Program-made: the position numbers and the translations under genes
In this document: positions 59,677-64,000 of the stretch, in pieces
Layout of the letters: every line of letters begins with the position of its first letter
Position numbering within the stretch: the first letter of the stretch is position 1
Notes under the pieces: generated by a model
Databases searched by the model: none
Told to the model about the DNA's origin: nothing
The model's input: the letters and a program-made list of their open reading frames with translations, nothing else
Assembly: GCA_021770845.1 (NCBI GenBank)
Contig: JAETQF010000002.1
Span: 124,001-188,000, forward strand
Direction of reading: 5' to 3'
Origin: Oscillospiraceae bacterium
GTDB lineage: Bacteria; Bacillota; Clostridia; Oscillospirales; Oscillospiraceae
DNA length: 64,000 bases

Positions 59677-60414
59677 ATGCTGCTGCGTGTGGAAAACGTC
59701 CACAAGTCCTTCGGGGCGCTGGAGGTGCTCCGGGGCGTGGAGCTGTCGGTGGACAAGGGGGACGTGGTGGCCATTCTGGGCCCCAGCGGCTCGGGCAAGA
59801 CCACCCTGCTGCGGTGCGTCAACTTTCTGGAGCGGGCGGACGAGGGAATCCTCACCTTCGACGGGGAGCGGTTCGATTTGGCCCGTATGTCCAAGCGGGA
59901 CGCGGCCCGGCTGCGGAAAAAGACCGCCTTTGTGTTCCAGAGCTACAACCTGTTCCTCAACAAGACCGCCCTGGAAAACGTCACCGAGGGGCTGATCACC
60001 GGCCGGAGGATCCCCAAGGGGTCGGCGGTGGACGCCGCCCGCCGGGCCCTGGACAAGGTGGGGATGCTGGACCGGGCGGATCACTATCCCAGCCAGCTGT
60101 CCGGCGGGCAGCAGCAGCGGACGGCCATCGCCCGGGCCATCGCCGCCCAGCCGGAGATCGTCTACTTCGACGAGCCCACCTCCGCCCTGGATCCGGAGCT
60201 GACGGGGGAGGTGCTGTCCGTCATGCGGCAGCTGGCGGAGGAGGGGATGACCATGCTGGTGGTGACCCACGAGCTGGGCTTCGCCCGCACCGTGTCCAGC
60301 CAGGTGGTGTTCATGGAGGGCGGCGTGGTGGTGGAGGCCGGGCCGTCCCGGCAGATCTTTGAGGCGCCCAGGCAGGCCCGCACCAGGGCTTTCCTGCAAA
60401 CCGATCAAGCGTAA
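59677..60414 (+). CDS. Polar amino acid ABC transporter ATP-binding protein
   Basis: A 245-residue ATPase with Walker A GPSGSGKTT (near residue 34), the Q-loop in AFVFQSYNLFLNKTALEN, signature LSGGQQQRTAIARA near 142, Walker B IVYFDEPTSALDPELTGEV and switch His in VVTHELGFA. It matches the GlnQ/TcyC-type ATPases of amino-acid importers. It starts 3 bp after the permease stop and drives transport with the neighbouring permease. Confidence 0.95.
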   Translation: MLLRVENVHKSFGALEVLRGVELSVDKGDVVAILGPSGSGKTTLLRCVNFLERADEGILTFDGERFDLARMSKRDAARLRKKTAFVFQSYNLFLNKTALENVTEGLITGRRIPKGSAVDAARRALDKVGMLDRADHYPSQLSGGQQQRTAIARAIAAQPEIVYFDEPTSALDPELTGEVLSVMRQLAEEGMTMLVVTHELGFARTVSSQVVFMEGGVVVEAGPSRQIFEAPRQARTRAFLQTDQA

Positions 60415-60426
60415 GGAGTTTTTGCC

Positions 60427-61245
60427 ATGAAGTTCAAGCGTTTCGCCGCGGCGGTGTCCGCTGTGGCGGTTGTTGTGCTGGGCCTGCTGCTGCTGACGGG
60501 CTGCGCCCCCAAGGGGGAGGACAAGGGCGGCGACCTGCTGGCCCGCATCCAGGCCAAGGGGGAGATCACCGTGGCCCTGGAGGGCACCTGGGCCCCCTGG
60601 GGCTACCACGACGAGTCAGGCGAGCTGGTGGGCTACGATGTGGAGGTGGCCCGGCTCATCGGGGAAAAGCTGGGGGTGAAGGTGACCTTCGTGGAGGGCG
60701 AGTTCACCGGCCTGCTGGCGGGGCTGGAGGCCGGACGGTACGACGTGATCATCAACGGCGTGGACATCGACGACAGCCGGCGGGAGAAGTACGACTTCAC
60801 CGTGCCCTACGCCTACAACCGCACGGTGGTGGTTGTCCGGGCGGACGACGACTCCATCCAGTCCATGGAGGATCTGGACGGCAAGTCCACCGCCAACACC
60901 CTGAACAGCACCTATTCCAAGGTGGCGGAGGGCTACGGGGCCACCGTCACCCCGGTGGACGACTTCATCCAGACCATCGAGCTGCTGACCTCGGGGCGGA
61001 TTGACGCCACCCTCAACGCCGAGGTGAGTTACAACGACTACCTTGTCCAGCACCCGGAGGCCCCCATCAAGGTGGCCTGCGTGGATCCCGCCGTCACCCA
61101 GACGGCCATCCCCCTGCGGAAGGGGGCGGACAGCGACGCCCTGCGGGCAGAGCTGGACAGGATCCTGGGGGAGCTGGCGGCGGACGGCACCCTCACCGAG
61201 CTGTCCGTGAAGTATTTCGGCCTGGACATTTCCAAGGGGGATTGA
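60427..61245 (+). CDS. Amino acid ABC transporter substrate-binding lipoprotein (cystine type)
   Basis: A 272-residue periplasmic-binding-protein-3 family lipoprotein: signal peptide with lipobox LLTGC (Cys26), then EITVALEGTWAPWGYHDESG and ELVGYDVEVARLIGEKLGVK near residues 50-80, YDFTVPYAYNRTVVVVRADD near 125. The overall pattern is like the FliY/TcyA cystine-binding proteins, but other polar substrates are possible. It is followed after one base by mtnA, which suggests a sulfur-related cargo (inference). Confidence 0.92.
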   Translation: MKFKRFAAAVSAVAVVVLGLLLLTGCAPKGEDKGGDLLARIQAKGEITVALEGTWAPWGYHDESGELVGYDVEVARLIGEKLGVKVTFVEGEFTGLLAGLEAGRYDVIINGVDIDDSRREKYDFTVPYAYNRTVVVVRADDDSIQSMEDLDGKSTANTLNSTYSKVAEGYGATVTPVDDFIQTIELLTSGRIDATLNAEVSYNDYLVQHPEAPIKVACVDPAVTQTAIPLRKGADSDALRAELDRILGELAADGTLTELSVKYFGLDISKGD

Positions 61246-61246
61246 C

Positions 61247-62305
61247 ATGGATCCGCTGACGCTGGAGAGCGCGGCCCTGTCCGCGGACGGACGGGCGCTG
61301 GTGATACTGGATCAGACCCTGCTGCCGGGGGAGGTCAAGTACCTGTCCCTGACGGAGACGGACGAGATCGTGGAGGCCATCCGCGCCCTGCGGGTGCGGG
61401 GGGCTCCGGCCATCGGGGTGGCGGCGGCCTACGGGCTGTACCTGGCCGCCCTGGAGCTGGACGGGTCGGACAGGGACGAATTCCTGTCCGGTCTGCGGAC
61501 GGCGGCGGACAAGCTCAACGCCTCCCGGCCCACCGCCGTCAACCTGTCCTGGGCGCTGGCGCGGATGCTGGGGACGGCGGAGCAGAACCGGGCCCTGCCC
61601 GTGGCGGAGCTGAAGGCCCTGCTGCGCCGGGAGGCGGACGCCATCCGGGAGGAGGACATCGCCATCAGCCGGGAGATCGGGCGGCTGGGGCTGGGCCTGC
61701 TGCGGCCCGGGGACGGCATCCTCACCCACTGCAACGCCGGGACGCTGGCCACCGCCAGGTACGGCACCGCCCTGGCCCCCATTTACGCCGCCCTGGAGGC
61801 GGGGTGGACGGATCTGCGGGTGTACTGCGACGAGACACGGCCCCTGCTCCAGGGGGCGCGGCTCACCGCCTTTGAGCTCCAGTCCGCCGGGGTGGACACC
61901 ACCCTGATCTGCGACAACATGGCCTCCGCCACCATGGCAAAGGGCAAGGTGGATATCGTGTTCGTGGGCTGCGACCGGGTGTGCGCCAACGGGGACTTCG
62001 CCAACAAGATCGGCACCAGCGGCGTGGCCATCCTGGCCCGGCACTACGGCATCCCCTTCTATGTGTGCGCCCCCTCGTCCACCATCGACATGAGCTTATC
62101 CCGCGGGGCGGAGATCCCCATCGAGGAGCGCCCGCCGGAGGAGGTCACCGAGCTGTGGTACGCCCGCCGGATGGCCCCGGAGGGGGTGAAGGTGGACAAC
62201 CCCGCCTTCGACGTGACGGATCACAGGCTGGTGACCGGGTTTATCACCGAGAAGGGGATCGCCTATCCGCCCTTTGACAAGGCGTTTCGGGCGTTTGGGT
62301 TTTGA
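61247..62305 (+). CDS. mtnA: S-methyl-5-thioribose-1-phosphate isomerase
   Basis: A 352-residue isomerase that converts methylthioribose 1-phosphate to methylthioribulose 1-phosphate in methionine salvage. Landmarks: RVRGAPAIGVAAAYGLYLAA near residue 48, catalytic Cys in THCNAGTLATARYGTALAPI near 160, and catalytic Asp in VGCDRVCANGDFANKIGT near 245. Other salvage genes (mtnK, mtnB and so on) are not in the window. It is tightly linked to the ABC importer upstream, and a DNA methyltransferase gene follows by 44 bp. Confidence 0.95.
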   Translation: MDPLTLESAALSADGRALVILDQTLLPGEVKYLSLTETDEIVEAIRALRVRGAPAIGVAAAYGLYLAALELDGSDRDEFLSGLRTAADKLNASRPTAVNLSWALARMLGTAEQNRALPVAELKALLRREADAIREEDIAISREIGRLGLGLLRPGDGILTHCNAGTLATARYGTALAPIYAALEAGWTDLRVYCDETRPLLQGARLTAFELQSAGVDTTLICDNMASATMAKGKVDIVFVGCDRVCANGDFANKIGTSGVAILARHYGIPFYVCAPSSTIDMSLSRGAEIPIEERPPEEVTELWYARRMAPEGVKVDNPAFDVTDHRLVTGFITEKGIAYPPFDKAFRAFGF

Positions 62306-62349
62306 CGGGGCGGCTGACCCGGCCACTTTAGACAGACAGGAGCCTTTCC

Positions 62350-63141
62350 ATGAGAGAATACCTGAAGGGCCGCGTCACGCCCTATTATGAGACGGACAAC
62401 GAGCTGCTGCTGCTGGGGGACACCCTCGCCCTGCTGAAGAAGATCCGCCCCGGCAGCGTGGATCTGGTGTTTGCCGACCCGCCCTACTTCCTGAGCAACG
62501 GCGGGATCACCTGCCAGGGGGGCAAAATGGCGCCGGTGGACAAGGGGGACTGGGACAGGGCCCCCGCCCTGGCGGACAAGCACCGCTTCAACCGGCGGTG
62601 GATCAAGCTGTGCCGTCAGGCCCTCGCCCCCGACGGCACCATCTGGATCAGCGGCACCCTCCACAACATCTACAGCATCGGCATGGCGCTGGAGCAGGAG
62701 GGGTTCAAGATCCTCAACAATATTACCTGGGAAAAGACCAACCCGCCCCCCAATCTGGCCTGCCGGTGCTTCACCCACAGCACGGAGACGGTGATCTGGG
62801 CCCGGAAGGACGAGAAGGGGGCCAAGCACCGGTTCAACTACGAGCTGATGAAGGAGCGCAACGGCGGCAGGCAGATGAAGGACGTGTGGACGGGCCCCCT
62901 CACCCCGCCGGGGGAGAAGCGGCAGGGGCGGCACCCCACCCAGAAGCCGCTGTACCTGCTGGAGCGGATCCTGGAGGCGGCCAGCCTGCCCGGGGATCTG
63001 GTGCTGGATCCCTTCTGCGGCAGCTCGTCCACCGGGGTGGCGGCCAGGGCCCTGGGGCGGCGGTATATCGGGATTGACCGCGAGGAGGCGTACCTGGAGC
63101 TGTCCCGGCGGAGGCTGGAGGAGCGGATGGCGGGGGCGTGA
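62350..63141 (+). CDS. DpnA-like GATC-type adenine DNA methyltransferase, solitary
   Basis: A 263-residue beta-class amino-methyltransferase: DPPY (residues 43-46) comes before the S-adenosylmethionine motif DPFCGSSSTG (from residue 220). The central part (ADPPYFLSNGGI, VDKGDWD, WISGTLHNIYSIGMALEQEG, NITWEKTNPPPNLACR, GRHPTQKP) closely matches, from memory, DpnA of Streptococcus pneumoniae, which methylates adenine in GATC. No restriction endonuclease or second methylase is adjacent, so it looks like a solitary enzyme with a regulatory or protective role. The usual GSG(T) in motif I reads GSS. GATC is unusually frequent in the window. Confidence 0.9.
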   Translation: MREYLKGRVTPYYETDNELLLLGDTLALLKKIRPGSVDLVFADPPYFLSNGGITCQGGKMAPVDKGDWDRAPALADKHRFNRRWIKLCRQALAPDGTIWISGTLHNIYSIGMALEQEGFKILNNITWEKTNPPPNLACRCFTHSTETVIWARKDEKGAKHRFNYELMKERNGGRQMKDVWTGPLTPPGEKRQGRHPTQKPLYLLERILEAASLPGDLVLDPFCGSSSTGVAARALGRRYIGIDREEAYLELSRRRLEERMAGA

Positions 63142-63186
63142 TTGGGTTCGAAATTTGGATTGGGATTTTGGATTGGGATGAAAAGA

Positions 63187-63218
63187 GCGCCGGGAGGCTT
63201 CAGCCTCCCGGCGCTTTT
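63187..63218. terminator. Bidirectional terminator
   Basis: GCGCCGGGAGGC-TTCA-GCCTCCCGGCGC followed by TTTT on the plus strand and TCTTTT on the minus strand, between the convergent methyltransferase and zinc-ribbon genes. Confidence 0.9.
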
Positions 63219-63224
63219 GCGGGC

Positions 63225-63392
63225 TTATGTGGATACATGAATTTGTTTTCCGCAAGAACAGGTAATGGTGTCATTACCCAGACACATTGCGGAACACATC
63301 CTTCCGCAGTTTGGACACCTGACAGTGACCCGCTTCGCATGGCTCATTACTTGATCGTGGAGCTTTTTGTTGCTATTTCCAAACAATCCCAT
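63225..63392 (-). CDS. Small zinc-ribbon protein, 55 residues
   Basis: Starts MGLFGNSNKKLHDQVMSHAK and carries two Cys pairs (VRCPNCGRMCSAMC and TITCSCGKQIHV) likely binding one zinc. The chosen ATG has GAAGGCAGGG upstream. A fully consensus promoter drives it. Low local GC in the promoter region and a lone position suggest an accessory gene. It could bind nucleic acid; no family is recognised. Confidence 0.7.
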   Translation of the reverse strand: MGLFGNSNKKLHDQVMSHAKRVTVRCPNCGRMCSAMCLGNDTITCSCGKQIHVST

Positions 63393-63458
63393 TACCCTGC
63401 CTTCTTTCGTATTGATTTGAAACGACACATAATAAAAGCTCTTGTAGGCGATAAATCT

Positions 63459-63487
63459 ATTATAAATATCATTAATACAATTGTCAA
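63459..63487 (-). promoter_or_regulatory. Consensus promoter of the zinc-ribbon protein gene
   Basis: Minus strand: TTGACA, 17 bp, TATAAT, both perfect. Confidence 0.9.
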
Positions 63488-63565
63488 GCCTTTTTATATG
63501 TTTGAAGATTGTTTATTGTGGAGAATAATTTGCTATGATGGAGGTGAAAGAATGAGAGGGATCAT

Positions 63566-63892
63566 ATGGAACTGGATTATACCGAGATAGGCCGGCGGAT
63601 TGCGGCCCGCCGCAGAACGCTGAAGCTCAAGCAGGCAGAGGTCAGTGAGCGTGCAGATATCAGCGTGACCTATATGTCCAGCATTGAACGCGCGGTGTCG
63701 ATTCCTTCTACCGAGGTTATCATGCGCTTGGCCATTGCGTTAGAGACAACGCCGGATGAATTTTTGGTCGGAACAGCCCACGGTACAGGCGAGGTTTGGC
63801 AAGATGTGGCGCAGCTTTTGCGGCCTTTGAATGAAAAGAAATTGCGTTTTGTTCGCAGTTTTTTGCTTTGGCTCAACGAAAACGAGTTATAA
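63566..63892 (+). CDS. XRE-family transcriptional regulator
   Basis: A 108-residue protein with an N-terminal Cro/CI domain: IGRRIAARRRTLKLKQAEVS, recognition helix ISVTYMSSIERAVSIPS (about residues 32-48), VIMRLAIALETTPDEFLVG, then a C-terminal helical stretch (LRPLNEKKLRFVRSFLLWL) typical of SinR-like regulators. It is divergent from the zinc-ribbon protein gene across an AT-rich region and may control it. A strong terminator follows. Confidence 0.9.
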   Translation: MELDYTEIGRRIAARRRTLKLKQAEVSERADISVTYMSSIERAVSIPSTEVIMRLAIALETTPDEFLVGTAHGTGEVWQDVAQLLRPLNEKKLRFVRSFLLWLNENEL

Positions 63893-63896
63893 AGGA

Positions 63897-63930
63897 GGGC
63901 CCGGACGAAATTTCGTCCGGGCCCTTTTTT
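63897..63930 (+). terminator. Terminator after the last XRE gene
   Basis: GGGCCCGGACGAAA and exact complement, then TTTTTT. Confidence 0.93.
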
Positions 63931-64000
63931 ACCACTTGTTCTCCACCTTTTCCGCAAAGCCCATCAGATCCTTGACCTCCAGCCGTGTCCCGTCGTCCAG
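63929..64000 (-). CDS. C-terminus of an unidentified gene (cut by the window edge)
   Basis: The last 23 codons read LDDGTRLEVKDLMGFAEKVE plus NKW and a TAA stop that overlaps the T-tract of the neighbouring terminator. Too short to identify; the GAC/GAT-C codon use matches the window. It is convergent with the XRE gene. Confidence 0.5.
   Translation of the reverse strand: MDDGTRLEVKDLMGFAEKVENKW

Noticed and set aside
62350-63141. Full restriction-modification system
   Set aside because: Only the methyltransferase is present; the flanking genes are mtnA and a 55-residue zinc-ribbon protein, neither of which resembles a restriction nuclease.

Overview
The window is a high-GC, gene-dense stretch of a Firmicutes chromosome. 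The gut Oscillospiraceae (Flavonifractor/Lawsonibacter-like) are the best guess, inferred from Clostridia-type gene content (T-box leader, DegV, DUF1836, S-layer-homology wall proteins, LytTR-DUF3021 pair, AsnA), consensus sigma-A promoters (TTGACA-17-TATAAT) and GTAGGGG hairpin repeats. No rRNA, tRNA, CRISPR array, prophage or intact transposase gene was seen.

Layout. 1-5.8 kb: end of a WYL regulator, a small protein, and a MarR-controlled heterodimeric ABC exporter. 5.9-11 kb: asnS, a LytTR/DUF3021 membrane operon, a 57-residue membrane protein, and asnA. 11.3-15.9 kb: M29 aminopeptidase, phosphohexomutase, small regulators and an AIM24 protein. 16-22 kb: glycogen/maltodextrin genes (glgP, malQ), an SprT-like protease, sfsA and an aromatic-acid-exporter-like protein. 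22.3-24.8 kb: a DUF6442/XRE pair and a GntR-ABC operon. 24.9-25.8 kb: a large inverted-repeat element with no recognisable gene. 25.8-32.4 kb: degV, DUF1836, then mnmE flanked by two S-layer-homology proteins (a BspA-type leucine-rich repeat protein and a transglutaminase). 32.5-36 kb: candidate small RNAs, then a cysteine T-box controlling cysE-cysS. 36-43.6 kb: a large cytosolic hybrid histidine kinase and a MoxR-DUF58-transglutaminase operon. 43.6-44.5 kb: a compact locus resembling a type I toxin-antitoxin pair, plus a small gene divergent from an XRE regulator. 44.5-58.8 kb: housekeeping block with hflX, flavin reductase, rpmE, gdpP, rplI, dnaB, tilS, hpt, ftsH, lepB and metG. 58.9-63.1 kb: a polar amino-acid ABC importer with mtnA and a DpnA-like GATC methyltransferase. 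The right edge has a zinc-ribbon protein, an XRE regulator and the C-terminus of an unidentified gene.

Themes. Several cassettes pair a small DNA-binding regulator with membrane proteins (MarR-ABC, LytTR-DUF3021, GntR-ABC, XRE-DUF6442), with palindromes at their promoters. Sulfur metabolism recurs (cysE-cysS T-box, cystine-type importer, mtnA, metG). The most notable observations are an apparent excess of GATC in the DNA together with a solitary DpnA-type GATC methyltransferase, the large inverted-repeat element near 25 kb, the toxin-antitoxin-like locus near 43.8 kb, and a dispersed GTAGGGG hairpin family that supplies stop codons to two genes.
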